From Amaricoccus macauensis_A (GTDB taxonomy: Bacteria > Pseudomonadota > Alphaproteobacteria > Rhodobacterales > Rhodobacteraceae): DNA of 64,000 nt. Below are positions 7,535-16,560 of the stretch, in pieces. The notes under the pieces were generated by a model. It was not told the origin of the DNA. It ran no database searches and worked only from the letters and a program-made list of their open reading frames with translations. Both the position numbers and the translations under genes were made by a program. The stretch spans positions 62,001 to 126,000 of the forward strand of contig NZ_JBNAFY010000001.1 of NCBI RefSeq assembly GCF_049800915.1, given 5' to 3'. Position 1 is the first letter of the stretch. Every line of letters starts with the position of its first letter.

Positions 7535-9313
7535 ATGAAGATGACGACGGAAGAAGCCTTCATCAAGGTTCTGCAGCGCCACGGGATCGAACATGCCTTC
7601 GGGATCATCGGATCGGCGATGATGCCGATTTCCGATCTCTTTCCCTCGGCCGGAATCACCTTCTGGGATTGTGCCCACGAAGGCAGCGCCGGCATGATGG
7701 CGGACGGCTACACGCGCGCCACCGGCAAGATGTCGATGATGATCGCGCAGAACGGCCCCGGCATCACCAACTTCGTCACCGCCGTCAAAACTGCCTACTG
7801 GAATCACACCCCGCTTCTTCTCGTCACCCCCCAGGCCGCGAACAAGACGATTGGGCAGGGCGGTTTCCAGGAAGTCGAGCAGATGAAGCTCTTCGAGGAC
7901 ATGGTCGCCTACCAGGAGGAGGTGCGTGACCCGACCCGCGTGGCCGAGGTGCTCACCCGCGTCATCTCCAAGGCCAAGCAGGCCAGCGGCCCCGCGCAGC
8001 TCAACATCCCGCGCGACATGTGGACCCAGGTCGTCGATATCGAGATCCCCGAACCCATCGAGTTCGAGCGCTCGCCGGGCGGCGAGAATTCCGTCGCGGC
8101 TGCCGCGGCCCTGCTCTCGGAGGCCAGAAACCCCGTCATTCTCAATGGCGCGGGCGTGGTGCTCTCCGCAGGCGGCATCGCCGCGTCGAAAGCACTGGCC
8201 GAGCGCCTCGATGCCCCGGTCTGCGTCGGCTACCAGCACAACGACGCCTTCCCCGGTTCCCATCCGCTCTTCGCCGGACCCCTGGGCTACAACGGCTCGA
8301 AGGCCGCGATGCAGCTCATCAAGGAAGCTGATGTCGTCCTCTGCCTCGGCACGAGGTTGAACCCGTTCTCCACCCTGCCGGGCTACGGCATGGAATACTG
8401 GCCCGCGGAGGCGAAGGTCATCCAGGTCGACATCAACCCCGACCGGATCGGCCTCACCAAGAAGGTGAGCATCGGCATCGTCGGGGACGCGGCCAAGGTC
8501 GCGAACGGCATCCTGTCGCAGCTTTCGGACACCGCCGGCGACGCGGGCCGCACCGAGCGCCGCAACCGCATCGCGGAAACCCGGTCGCGCTGGGCGCAGC
8601 AGCTTGCCGAGATGACCCACGAGGATGACGACCCCGGCACCACCTGGAACCAGCGCGCCCGCGATGCCAAGCCCGAGTGGATGAGCCCCCGCATGGCCTG
8701 GCGTGCGATCCAGACGGCACTGCCCCGCGATGCCATCATCTCGAGCGACATCGGCAACAACTGCGCTATCGGCAACGCCTACCCGAGCTTCGAATCGGGG
8801 CGCAAATACCTCGCACCGGGCCTCTTCGGCCCCTGCGGCTACGGACTGCCGGCGATCATAGGCGCCAAGATCGGCTGCCCGGACGTGCCCGTGGTGGGCT
8901 TCGCCGGGGACGGCGCGTTCGGCATCGCGGTCAACGAGCTCACCGCCATCGGTCGCGGCGAATGGCCCGCCATCACTCAGGTCGTCTTCCGCAACTACCA
9001 GTGGGGTGCGGAGAAGCGCAACTCGACCCTCTGGTTCGATGACAACTTCGTCGGCACCGAGCTTGACGAGCAGGTCTCCTACGCCGGCATCGCCAAGGCC
9101 TGCGGGTTGCAGGGCGTCGTCGCGCGCACCATGGACGAGCTGACCGAGGCGCTGAGCCGCGCAATCCGGGACCAGATGCAGAGCGGCAAGACCACACTGA
9201 TCGAGGCCCTCATCAACCAGGAACTGGGCGAGCCCTTCCGACGCGACGCCATGAAGAAGCCCGTGCGCGTCGCAGGCGTCTCCGCAAGCGACATGGTGCC
9301 GCAACAGGTCTGA
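7535..9313 (+). CDS. xsc: sulfoacetaldehyde acetyltransferase
   Basis: Thiamine-diphosphate enzyme that converts sulfoacetaldehyde and phosphate to acetyl phosphate and sulfite, the desulfonation step of taurine and isethionate breakdown. It has 592 residues, the usual Xsc length. The catalytic glutamate is E49 in the segment DCAHEG, and the ThDP/Mg motif begins GDGAFG at 458. The N-terminal segment GIIGSAMMPISDLFP is characteristic of Xsc. ATG 7535 follows AACGGGG; longer frames run into the LacI gene. No taurine transaminase or dehydrogenase, tauABC transporter or pta is in the window, so its substrate supply lies elsewhere. Its position next to the TMAO operon is unusual. Confidence 0.93.
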   Translation: MKMTTEEAFIKVLQRHGIEHAFGIIGSAMMPISDLFPSAGITFWDCAHEGSAGMMADGYTRATGKMSMMIAQNGPGITNFVTAVKTAYWNHTPLLLVTPQAANKTIGQGGFQEVEQMKLFEDMVAYQEEVRDPTRVAEVLTRVISKAKQASGPAQLNIPRDMWTQVVDIEIPEPIEFERSPGGENSVAAAAALLSEARNPVILNGAGVVLSAGGIAASKALAERLDAPVCVGYQHNDAFPGSHPLFAGPLGYNGSKAAMQLIKEADVVLCLGTRLNPFSTLPGYGMEYWPAEAKVIQVDINPDRIGLTKKVSIGIVGDAAKVANGILSQLSDTAGDAGRTERRNRIAETRSRWAQQLAEMTHEDDDPGTTWNQRARDAKPEWMSPRMAWRAIQTALPRDAIISSDIGNNCAIGNAYPSFESGRKYLAPGLFGPCGYGLPAIIGAKIGCPDVPVVGFAGDGAFGIAVNELTAIGRGEWPAITQVVFRNYQWGAEKRNSTLWFDDNFVGTELDEQVSYAGIAKACGLQGVVARTMDELTEALSRAIRDQMQSGKTTLIEALINQELGEPFRRDAMKKPVRVAGVSASDMVPQQV

Positions 9314-9336
9314 GGCGAGTGCCGGGCCAGCCGGGC

Positions 9337-9352
9337 AGGGCGCTTGCGCCCT
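9337..9352 (+). terminator. short GC hairpin after xsc
   Basis: AGGGCGC and GCGCCCT pair around TT, 24 bp after the xsc stop and 28 bp before the stop of the convergent gene. It has no T-run. It may serve both directions. Confidence 0.5.
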
Positions 9353-9379
9353 CCCGCAGTGCGTGAACGGTCGCGCGCC

Positions 9380-10135
9380 CTAGTTCCGGTCGAGCACCAG
9401 CGGCACGCGCATCCCCATGCCCTCGACCAGCTCGCCCGCCATTCCCACCGGCCAGAGCACCCGGATCGTGTCGCACATCCCGTCGTCGATCTCCGCGCCC
9501 TGGCGCGAAACCGGAATCTCGAGCGCGGCCACTTCCTCCGGGCTGAACTGCCGGTGCCGGAGCGCGGTCGGCTCGGGCGCCTCCTCGAGATTGCACAGCG
9601 AAAACTGCGAGCCGTCATTGTAGGGCAGGCTGACAAAGCCGTATTTCACCGTCTCTTCTCCCGCGGGTTTCGAGACCACGAGCATCTGGAAGGAGGGGCC
9701 GTCGGGATTGTCCTGGTTCTCGAAATAGCCGATGTAATCCCCGTCTCCATCGCCGGTCATGTCGAACTGCATGTAATCGACACCCTTGCCATAGGAGCGG
9801 TTGCCCCACATCGTATCCGCCAGCACCCAGAAATCCGCATCCGTCACGCCGCCGAGGCCCGCGTCCTCGCCCTCGAAGAGCGCCTCGTACTGGGCCTTCG
9901 CCACCTCGAGATGGCCCGCGCCCCGCGCCAGATCGCCGTCCTCGCAGGCCGAAACCGCCCGCCCCAGCGTGTGCTCCAGATCCGCGCTCCAGGTCTCGGG
10001 AATGTCCTCCTCCACCAGCGCATGGTGATAGGCCTCCACGGCGGCAAGACATTCGCCCAGATCCTCCAGCGCATGGGCGGGCAGGGCAACGAGCAAAAGG
10101 GCCGGGAACGCGGCAGATGTGAGGCGGAGCGTCAT
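9380..10135 (-). CDS. secreted protein of unknown function
   Basis: I do not recognise this 251-residue protein. A Sec signal peptide (about 1-22, ending ALPAHA) predicts periplasmic location. The mature part has four cysteines (CLAAVE, ACEDGD, SLCNLEE, GMCDTI) that could form two disulfides. An Asp/Gly-rich segment near residue 125 (DMTGDGDGDY) resembles calcium-binding loops but does not match a canonical EF hand. The gene is monocistronic and convergent with xsc. Codon use matches its GC-rich neighbours, so there is no sign of recent transfer. Confidence 0.75.
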   Translation of the reverse strand: MTLRLTSAAFPALLLVALPAHALEDLGECLAAVEAYHHALVEEDIPETWSADLEHTLGRAVSACEDGDLARGAGHLEVAKAQYEALFEGEDAGLGGVTDADFWVLADTMWGNRSYGKGVDYMQFDMTGDGDGDYIGYFENQDNPDGPSFQMLVVSKPAGEETVKYGFVSLPYNDGSQFSLCNLEEAPEPTALRHRQFSPEEVAALEIPVSRQGAEIDDGMCDTIRVLWPVGMAGELVEGMGMRVPLVLDRN

Positions 10136-10574
10136 GGAGCTATCCTTCGCAGGCAGGGCGGCGGCCCCGGAGTATCCCTTCGCCGCCCCGGGTTAGGGAA
10201 ATGTGAATGGTCCTGCACCTGCCGCCTGTCCGGGCGGAAGGCTGGCACCTGCCGGACCACTTCGAGATGTCGCGTCGAGAAACTCAGGCTCGGCGCGGCT
10301 CTGAACTCATCCCGATTATACCCCGAAAACCGGGGGACGTAAGCAGCAACCCGCACCGCCGCCGCATTCCATCGCAAGGGGGCGGCCGCGATCACACGCA
10401 CCATGCGCAGCCCTCTCCAGGCCCGCGCCATCAAGCCTGCGTTATGCCAATCCCGCACCGCGTGGTTCTCGCTCCTGGGCGACCCGCACCCTTATATGTG
10501 GTCGAATTGATCGGATGATTGGCAGGGCTCAGGCCCCTTACCCCGAAGGCCACCCGTTAAGAGATCGGTAACAG
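10136..10574. other. intergenic region upstream of the secreted orphan
   Basis: About 440 bp without a convincing gene; the open frames here lack ribosome sites and protein-like composition. The part next to 10135 should hold the promoter of the secreted orphan. The right end merges into the 3' flank of dapA with its 11-nt array. Confidence 0.6.
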
Positions 10575-10620
10575 GCAGCCATACGGTTTCCATATCGAAA
10601 CCATATGGATTCCATACGCG
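10575..10620 (-). repeat. 11-nt periodic TATGG array after dapA (4 units)
   Basis: On the minus strand TATGG occurs four times at exactly 11-nt spacing (CCATA on the plus strand at 10579, 10590, 10601 and 10612). Units begin CGTATGGAATC and vary in the last four bases, which are mostly A/T (AATC, TTTC, AAAC). The array starts about 25 bp after the dapA stop in dapA orientation. It closely resembles the array at 61508-61562. Confidence 0.85.
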
Positions 10621-10644
10621 CGGAATGGCCCGATCGGCCGCGCC

Positions 10645-11526
10645 TCAGGCGTATTCGAGCACCCCGGCATGGCGCATCGCCGCCTCGACCTTTTCCTTCG
10701 TCGCAGGCTCCAGTCCCACCAGCGGCGAGCGCACCTCGTCGGTGCAGCGGCCCAACAGCGAGAGCGCGTATTTCGTCGGCGAGGGGTTCGGCTCGGCAAA
10801 GCAGGCCCGGTGCAGCGGCATCAGTTTATCCTGATATGTCAAGGCCTTGGCGTAGTCGCCTGCCAGCATGGCATTCTGGAATTCCGCCGAAAGCCGCGGC
10901 ACCACATTGGCCACCACCGAGATGCAGCCCACACCGCCATGGGCATTGTAGCCGAGCGCGCTCGCATCCTCGCCCGAGATCTGCACGAAATCCGGCCCGC
11001 AGGTGATCCGCTGATCGCTCACCCGCGTCACGTCGCCCGTGGCATCCTTCACGCCCACGATCCGCGGCAGCTTCGCCAGCTCCCCCATCGTTGCGGGGGT
11101 CATGTCGACCACCGACCGGCCGGGGATGTTGTAGATCAGGATCGGCAGGTCAACCGCATCGTGCAGCACCTTGAAATGGTGATACATTCCGCGCTGGCTG
11201 GGCTTGTTGTAATAGGGCGTCACGACGAGGGCGGCATCCGCACCGACCCGATGGGCGAATTGCATCAGCCGCACCGATTCGTCGGTGTTGTTCGAGCCTG
11301 CACCCGCAATCACCGGGATGCGTCCGGCCGCGGTATTCACCACAACCTCGATCACGTGCTCATGCTCTTCATGGGTGAGCGTGGGCGACTCGCCGGTCGT
11401 GCCGACGGCCACGAGCCCGTGCGACCCTTCCTCCACGTGCCAGTTCACCAGGCCAACAAGCGCTTTCTCGTCCACCTTGCCATCGCGGAAGGGGGTGACG
11501 AGCGCGGGTATCGAGCCTTTGAACAT
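10645..11526 (-). CDS. dapA: 4-hydroxy-tetrahydrodipicolinate synthase
   Basis: Condenses pyruvate with aspartate semialdehyde in the lysine/diaminopimelate pathway; cytoplasmic TIM-barrel enzyme. It has 293 residues, normal for DapA. The Schiff-base lysine is K160 in GVKDATGD, the tyrosine of the proton relay is Y132 in IYNIPGR, and the substrate loop GTTGES lies at 42-47. I chose ATG 11526, with GGAG seven bases upstream; the longer frame adds a non-conserved 42-residue tail. It is monocistronic and divergent from the lytic transglycosylase. Its 3' flank carries the 11-nt array. Confidence 0.95.
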   Translation of the reverse strand: MFKGSIPALVTPFRDGKVDEKALVGLVNWHVEEGSHGLVAVGTTGESPTLTHEEHEHVIEVVVNTAAGRIPVIAGAGSNNTDESVRLMQFAHRVGADAALVVTPYYNKPSQRGMYHHFKVLHDAVDLPILIYNIPGRSVVDMTPATMGELAKLPRIVGVKDATGDVTRVSDQRITCGPDFVQISGEDASALGYNAHGGVGCISVVANVVPRLSAEFQNAMLAGDYAKALTYQDKLMPLHRACFAEPNPSPTKYALSLLGRCTDEVRSPLVGLEPATKEKVEAAMRHAGVLEYA

Positions 11527-11701
11527 TGGGTAACTCCGGGGTGGACGGACGTGCCGATTTGAAAGCCGCGTGAACCTAATCGTGAATGCGCAACACCGCA
11601 AGCGCCGCTTTATGCGCCCAGGATATACGCTATGGTAACGCTTGAGTTGCAAAACGAACCGGTAAGATTCGTTGACAGGTCATGAACGTCAGGGACATTC
11701 C

Positions 11702-13705
11702 ATGCGCGTATCGCTCACTGCCTCGCTGACCTTTGGCCTGCTGATCGGCACGGTCGCACTTCCCGTCGCCGAACCGCTCCCCCGGCCTCAGACGCTGAAG
11801 CTTTCCGCGCCCGCCACCCGCTCCATCGCCGGGGCCGACCACATCAACCTCGCGCTCGCCGCCGCCGCCCAGGACCGCTGGAGCGATGCGCAAAGCTTCG
11901 CGCGCCAGACCGGCGTGCCGGTGGCCGCGGACATCATTCTCTGGACCCGCCTGCGCACGGGTGGCGGAGAATGGGCGGAATACGAGGACTTCCTGGCCCG
12001 CAATGCCGACTGGCCCGGTCTCGCGTCGCTGCGTCGCGAGGGCGAACACCTGATGCCCGTGGACCTGCCGCCCGCCGAGGTCGCGAAATACTTCACCGCG
12101 CAACTGCCCCAGTCCGCCACAGGCTCCATGCGGCTAGCGGAGGCCTTTGTCGCTGCCGGCAAGCCGGAGACGGCCGAGCGGGTGATCCTGCGCGCCTGGG
12201 CCGAGATGCCGATGTCGGTGCCCGAACGCGCCGCACTTCAGGAGACCTGGGGCCACCTGATCGCGGAACGCCAGATGGAGCGGCTCGACTGGCTGCTCTG
12301 GAACGGCTACATGCGCGAAGCCGAGACCATGCTCGACGAGTTCGATCCGGGCTGGCAGGCACTGGCCAAGGCACGGATCGCGACCCGCCGCGACACGGCC
12401 GGTCTCCAGCTCCTGATCCAGTCCGTCCCGCGCGATCTGCAGGACGATCCCGGTCTCGCCTTCGAGCGCTACCTCTACCGTGTCAGCAAGGGCCGCTGGG
12501 ACGATGCCGAGGAGTATCTCTTCGAACAGTCGATTGCGCCGGAGAGGCTCGGCCGCCCCGACTTCTGGATGGAGCGGCGCGCGGGCCTCGCGCGACAGGC
12601 GCTGCGCCGTGGCGAGATCGACCGGGCCTATCGCCTCGCGGCCAACAGTTTCGGCACCGAAGGCGGCGACTACGCCGAAGCCGAATGGCTCGCGGGATAT
12701 ATCGCGCTGACGGAAATGGACGACCCCAACCGCGCCGCGGAGCATTTCTCCCGCTTCCGCGACGTGGTCCAGACCCCGATCTCTTCGGGGCGCGCGGGCT
12801 ACTGGCTCGGTGTCGCGCTGGAGAAGGCAGGCAAACCCGATCAGGCCGCCGCGGCCTACCGCTATGGGGCCGAGCATCAGACAAGTTTCTATGGCCAGCT
12901 TGCCGCCGAACGCGCCGACCTCGAACCCGACGCCTCCATCGCGGCCACGCCGGCACCCGCCACCCTTGCCGAAAGCCCGGTGCTGACCTCCTCGGTGGTG
13001 CAGGCCGCACGGCTCTTCATGGAAGCGGGGCAAGATGGCCGCGCCGCACAGTTCCTCCGCCATGCCGCCGAGAATCAGCCCGCGGATGTGCGCGCAGCAC
13101 TTGCCCAGATCGCCATGGATGGCGGTCTCACCCATGTGGGCGTGCGCGTGGCCAAGGATGCGGCCCGCGAGCGCATCATCCTGCCCGACCACTACTACCC
13201 GCTGCCGGAGATGGCCGAGGAAGACTGGCCCATTCCCACCGAACTCGCGCTGGCCGTGGCGCGGCAGGAATCCGAGCTTAACGCAGGCGCGGCCAGCCAT
13301 GCCGGTGCCCAGGGCCTCATGCAGCTCATGCCCGCGACCGCCAGGCAGATGGCCGAGGACCTCGGTCTGCCCTACAGCGCCTCGCGGCTGGTGCATGACC
13401 CGAATTACAACGCCACGCTCGGCACGGCCTATCTCGCGCGGATGCTCAAGCGCTACGACGGCTCGACCATGCTCGCGGCGGCAGCCTACAATGCCGGGCC
13501 CGGCCGCGTCGACGAATGGCTCGACACCTATGGCGATCCGCGCGCGCCGGGCGCGGACCCGATCATCTGGATCGAGAGCATTCCCTTCAACGAAACCCGC
13601 AATTACGTCATGCGTGTGCTCGAGGGGCTTCATGTCTACCGGGCGCGGATCGAGGGGCAGGCGGGACCGATCCGCCTCGCCTCCGACATGCTGCGAATGG
13701 GCTGA
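11702..13705 (+). CDS. slt: soluble lytic murein transglycosylase
   Basis: Cleaves the glycan strands of peptidoglycan between MurNAc and GlcNAc with formation of anhydro-MurNAc; periplasmic. It has 667 residues. A signal peptide occupies about 1-22. A long alpha-helical superhelix (about 40-490) is followed by the SLT catalytic domain (about 505-640). The catalytic glutamate is E523 in ARQESELN, with GLMQLMPATA and AAYNAGPGRV completing the fold. I chose ATG 11702, where the signal peptide begins. It is divergent from dapA; both serve the wall precursor/remodelling theme. Confidence 0.93.
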   Translation: MRVSLTASLTFGLLIGTVALPVAEPLPRPQTLKLSAPATRSIAGADHINLALAAAAQDRWSDAQSFARQTGVPVAADIILWTRLRTGGGEWAEYEDFLARNADWPGLASLRREGEHLMPVDLPPAEVAKYFTAQLPQSATGSMRLAEAFVAAGKPETAERVILRAWAEMPMSVPERAALQETWGHLIAERQMERLDWLLWNGYMREAETMLDEFDPGWQALAKARIATRRDTAGLQLLIQSVPRDLQDDPGLAFERYLYRVSKGRWDDAEEYLFEQSIAPERLGRPDFWMERRAGLARQALRRGEIDRAYRLAANSFGTEGGDYAEAEWLAGYIALTEMDDPNRAAEHFSRFRDVVQTPISSGRAGYWLGVALEKAGKPDQAAAAYRYGAEHQTSFYGQLAAERADLEPDASIAATPAPATLAESPVLTSSVVQAARLFMEAGQDGRAAQFLRHAAENQPADVRAALAQIAMDGGLTHVGVRVAKDAARERIILPDHYYPLPEMAEEDWPIPTELALAVARQESELNAGAASHAGAQGLMQLMPATARQMAEDLGLPYSASRLVHDPNYNATLGTAYLARMLKRYDGSTMLAAAAYNAGPGRVDEWLDTYGDPRAPGADPIIWIESIPFNETRNYVMRVLEGLHVYRARIEGQAGPIRLASDMLRMG

Positions 13706-13786
13706 CTTGATGCGCCGCTGAGCCACAGCGGCGGGAGACTACGGCCGCCTTGTCCCCAAACCACGGGGCCCGGAGACGTCGCCTGC

Positions 13787-13807
13787 CGTTCATCCGGCGG
13801 ATGAACG
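13787..13807 (+). terminator. perfect hairpin after slt
   Basis: CGTTCATCC pairs perfectly with GGATGAACG around a 3-nt loop, 82 bp after the slt stop. No T-run follows, so it may be a 3'-end stabiliser rather than a classic terminator. Confidence 0.55.
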
Positions 13808-14002
13808 CTTTCGCATGACGCCGAATTTTCACTGGACCGTGAGCCGGACTGCCCCAATTGTTACAGTGCGCGCATTCGGTCGCGGGACCAAGACCGCTCC
13901 GGCCCCATGCGCGCTTGAAATGTTGATCCTGATCCGGTGGCGCACGCGGGTGCGCAGCAAGGCGATCGGGGTCTGGCGCAACAACGCTGGGGGACTTCGA
14001 AG

Positions 14003-14359
14003 ATGCATTTTCTGAAACCGCGCTCCGCGCCATCGGCAGTGATGTTTCTGTTGATGGCCGCCGCCGGGCTCGCGGTCACGCTCTATCTTTATCTCACACC
14101 GCTCACAGGCGTGAACGGGACGACGGGCGCCGCGCTGGTCGTGTTCGCTTGCGCCGCCATGACGCTGGCGGGGCTGGTGCTCGTCTATCGCCCCTGGGGC
14201 GGCTTCTCCGAACTGCTGCGCTATCTCTGCCTGCTTGCAGCCGTCTGTACCGCGGCCGCAGCCCTGTTCCTGCAAGCCTACTGGCTGTTATGGCTCATGG
14301 CCTTCGCCGTCGTTTTCATCCTGTTCGATTTCCTGGCCAGGAAGGGAGAGCCCGCATGA
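14003..14359 (+). CDS. small four-helix membrane protein, putative anchor for the quinoprotein dehydrogenase
   Basis: A 118-residue integral membrane protein with four hydrophobic segments (about 12-32, 41-60, 72-90 and 94-110). ATG 14003 starts the hydrophobic part. It overlaps the next gene by ATGA, indicating translational coupling. In fused membrane glucose/quinate dehydrogenases the N-terminal 150 residues form a quinone-binding membrane domain of about five helices. This protein has the size and position to be that domain encoded separately. This is inference from context; the sequence alone shows only a membrane protein. Confidence 0.75.
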   Translation: MHFLKPRSAPSAVMFLLMAAAGLAVTLYLYLTPLTGVNGTTGAALVVFACAAMTLAGLVLVYRPWGGFSELLRYLCLLAAVCTAAAALFLQAYWLLWLMAFAVVFILFDFLARKGEPA

Positions 14360-16524
14360 TCCGGCAAAGCTCCATCGCCGCACTTCTCGCCTGCACCGCC
14401 AGCTTCGCATACGCGCAAGAAGAGCAACCGCAGCAGGGCACACCCACCGCGGCCGAAACCGGCGCGGAGGAAGAAGCCACGTCCGATCAGTCCGAGGGCG
14501 CGGAGGACAATGCTGCCGGCTCCGAAGACGGCATATCCGAAAGCACCGAAGAGCCGGCTTCCGAAAGCGAGATCGACAGCGAGACCGAAGCCGAAACCGG
14601 CCAGACCGAGGCCGAGCCCGCCGCCGACGCCACCGCGCAGGCCGAGCCGCCTGCATCCCCCATACCGCTGGTTCCCGAAACACCCACATGGGACAGTTTC
14701 CACGGCCAGCTCAATGCCCAGAAATACGCCCCCCTCGACCAGATCACCCCGGAGAATGTTGGCGACCTGGAAAAGGTCTGGGAGTATCACACCGGCGACC
14801 TCTCTGATGGAAAGGGCGATCTGCCCGCCACCGTCTGGTCCGCAACGCCCGTCTACGCCAACGAGACGCTCTACATCGGCACGCCCTTCTACCGGGTGAT
14901 TGCGCTCGATCCCGAGAGCGGCGAGGAGAAATGGACCTTCGACAGCCAGTCGACGCTCGAGGCCCTCACCCAACCCGCGCTCAAGAACCGCGGCGTGGCC
15001 TATTGGGAGGCCGACGAGCCTGTCGAAGGCGAGGCGTGCCAGAAAATCGTCTATCTCGGCACGATGGATGCGCGCCTCTTCGCGATCGATGCGGATACCG
15101 GCGAGCCTTGCACCGGTTTTGCCGACAATGGCGTGCTCGACGTGAACCAGTGGAACACCACCAACGACCACTGGCCGCTCTCGCTCCTGCAACCGCCGAC
15201 GGTCGCCGCCGACAAGCTCATCATCGGCTGGGCCGGCAAGGACTGGGAATGGGCCGAAGCGCCTCCGGGCACGGTCTTCACCGTCGATGCGCAGACCGGC
15301 GAGCTGATCTGGACGGTGAACTTCCTGCCCGAGGATATCCGGGTGAAGACCGGCACCGCGAATGTCTGGACCCACATGTCGGCGGATGAGGAACTGGGGC
15401 TGGTCTACATGCCGGTTTCCTCGCCCTCCCCGAATTACTGGGGCGGCAACCGGCTCGAGGACATTCCGCTCGCCACCTCCACCACGGCGGTCGATCTCGA
15501 CACCGGCGAGGTGGTCTGGTCGGCGCAGCATGTCCACCACGACGTCTGGGACTACGACACAAATGCCGCGCCCACGCTCATGGACATCACGGTGGACGGC
15601 GAGGAAATCCCGGCGCTCCTGCAATCGACGAAGATGGGCATGCTCTTCGCGCTCAACCGCGAAACCGGCGAGCCGATCTGGCCCATCGAGGAGATGGAGG
15701 TGCCCACCGATACCGACATCAAGGGTGAGGAACTGCGCCCGACCCAGCCCATCGTCACGAAGCCGGAGCCGGTGATCAGCCTGAGCGAACGCCCCAAGGC
15801 CTGGTGGATCGCAGACCTGCTTTCGCTCGGGAAATGCTCCGAGATCTTCGAGAACGCGCGCTACGACGGCATCTACACGCCAACGACCACCAAGGGCACC
15901 GGCACGCTGGTCTACCCGGCGACTTTCGGCGGCCAGCAATGGGGCGGGGTGGCCTTCGATCCCGAGAACCAGATCGCGGTGGTCAACACCTCGCGCGCGG
16001 TGCAGATGCTCGACATGTATGAGCGCGAGGACTACGACGAGGTCGCTAGCGGATCGGGCAACGAGCAGGGCTTCTATCCGCAGACCGGCGCGCCCTACGG
16101 CTTCGAACTGACCGTGCCGCTCAACTGGCTCGGAATGCCCTGCTGGGAACCGCCCTATGGCGATATACGCGCCATCGACATGACGACGGGCGACACGCTC
16201 TGGTCGCGCCCGATCGGATCCTCGCAGAAATACGGCTTCTACATGCCCGAGAGCATGGGCTCGCCCACCATCGGCGGCCCGGCGGTGACGGCCGGCGGCC
16301 TGATCTTCATCGGCTCGACCATGGACGCGAAGGTCCGCGCCTATTCGCTCGAGAACGGCGACGAGCTTTGGGAAGACGTCGTCGAGGCACCCTCGGTCTC
16401 GAACCCGGCCATCTACGAGCATGATGGACGCCAATACGTGGCCTTCGTCGCGGGCGGCAACACGATCCTGAAACCCTCCGTTGGCGATCAGGTCGTGGTC
16501 TACGCGCTGCCCGAGGAAGACTGA
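14356..16524 (+). CDS. PQQ-dependent dehydrogenase, membrane glucose/quinate dehydrogenase family
   Basis: Periplasmic quinoprotein that oxidises a sugar, polyol or cyclic acid and passes electrons to ubiquinone. It has 722 residues. A signal peptide (about 1-20, ending AYA) is followed by roughly 90 residues of acidic, Ala/Pro-rich low complexity. An eight-bladed propeller starts at WDSFHGQLNAQKYAPLDQIT (about 113). Blade motifs such as HHDVWDYDTN and ATFGGQQWGG match the mGDH/quinate family. The usual N-terminal membrane domain is missing and is probably supplied by the overlapping upstream gene. The substrate cannot be read from the sequence. PQQ biosynthesis genes are not in the window. 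Confidence 0.85.
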   Translation: MIRQSSIAALLACTASFAYAQEEQPQQGTPTAAETGAEEEATSDQSEGAEDNAAGSEDGISESTEEPASESEIDSETEAETGQTEAEPAADATAQAEPPASPIPLVPETPTWDSFHGQLNAQKYAPLDQITPENVGDLEKVWEYHTGDLSDGKGDLPATVWSATPVYANETLYIGTPFYRVIALDPESGEEKWTFDSQSTLEALTQPALKNRGVAYWEADEPVEGEACQKIVYLGTMDARLFAIDADTGEPCTGFADNGVLDVNQWNTTNDHWPLSLLQPPTVAADKLIIGWAGKDWEWAEAPPGTVFTVDAQTGELIWTVNFLPEDIRVKTGTANVWTHMSADEELGLVYMPVSSPSPNYWGGNRLEDIPLATSTTAVDLDTGEVVWSAQHVHHDVWDYDTNAAPTLMDITVDGEEIPALLQSTKMGMLFALNRETGEPIWPIEEMEVPTDTDIKGEELRPTQPIVTKPEPVISLSERPKAWWIADLLSLGKCSEIFENARYDGIYTPTTTKGTGTLVYPATFGGQQWGGVAFDPENQIAVVNTSRAVQMLDMYEREDYDEVASGSGNEQGFYPQTGAPYGFELTVPLNWLGMPCWEPPYGDIRAIDMTTGDTLWSRPIGSSQKYGFYMPESMGSPTIGGPAVTAGGLIFIGSTMDAKVRAYSLENGDELWEDVVEAPSVSNPAIYEHDGRQYVAFVAGGNTILKPSVGDQVVVYALPEED

Positions 16525-16533
16525 CCGAAATCC

Positions 16534-16560
16534 GAGCGGCTCCGGCAACCGGGGCCGCTC
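16534..16560 (+). terminator. strong stem-loop after the quinoprotein gene
   Basis: A 12-bp stem with one G-U pair (GAGCGGCTCCGG with CCGGGGCCGCTC) and a CAA loop starts 10 bp after the stop codon. No T-run follows. Confidence 0.65.

Noticed and set aside
10207..10518. A 103-codon frame between the secreted orphan and dapA
   Set aside because: No ribosome site, no conserved-looking segments and Pro/Arg/His-rich composition.
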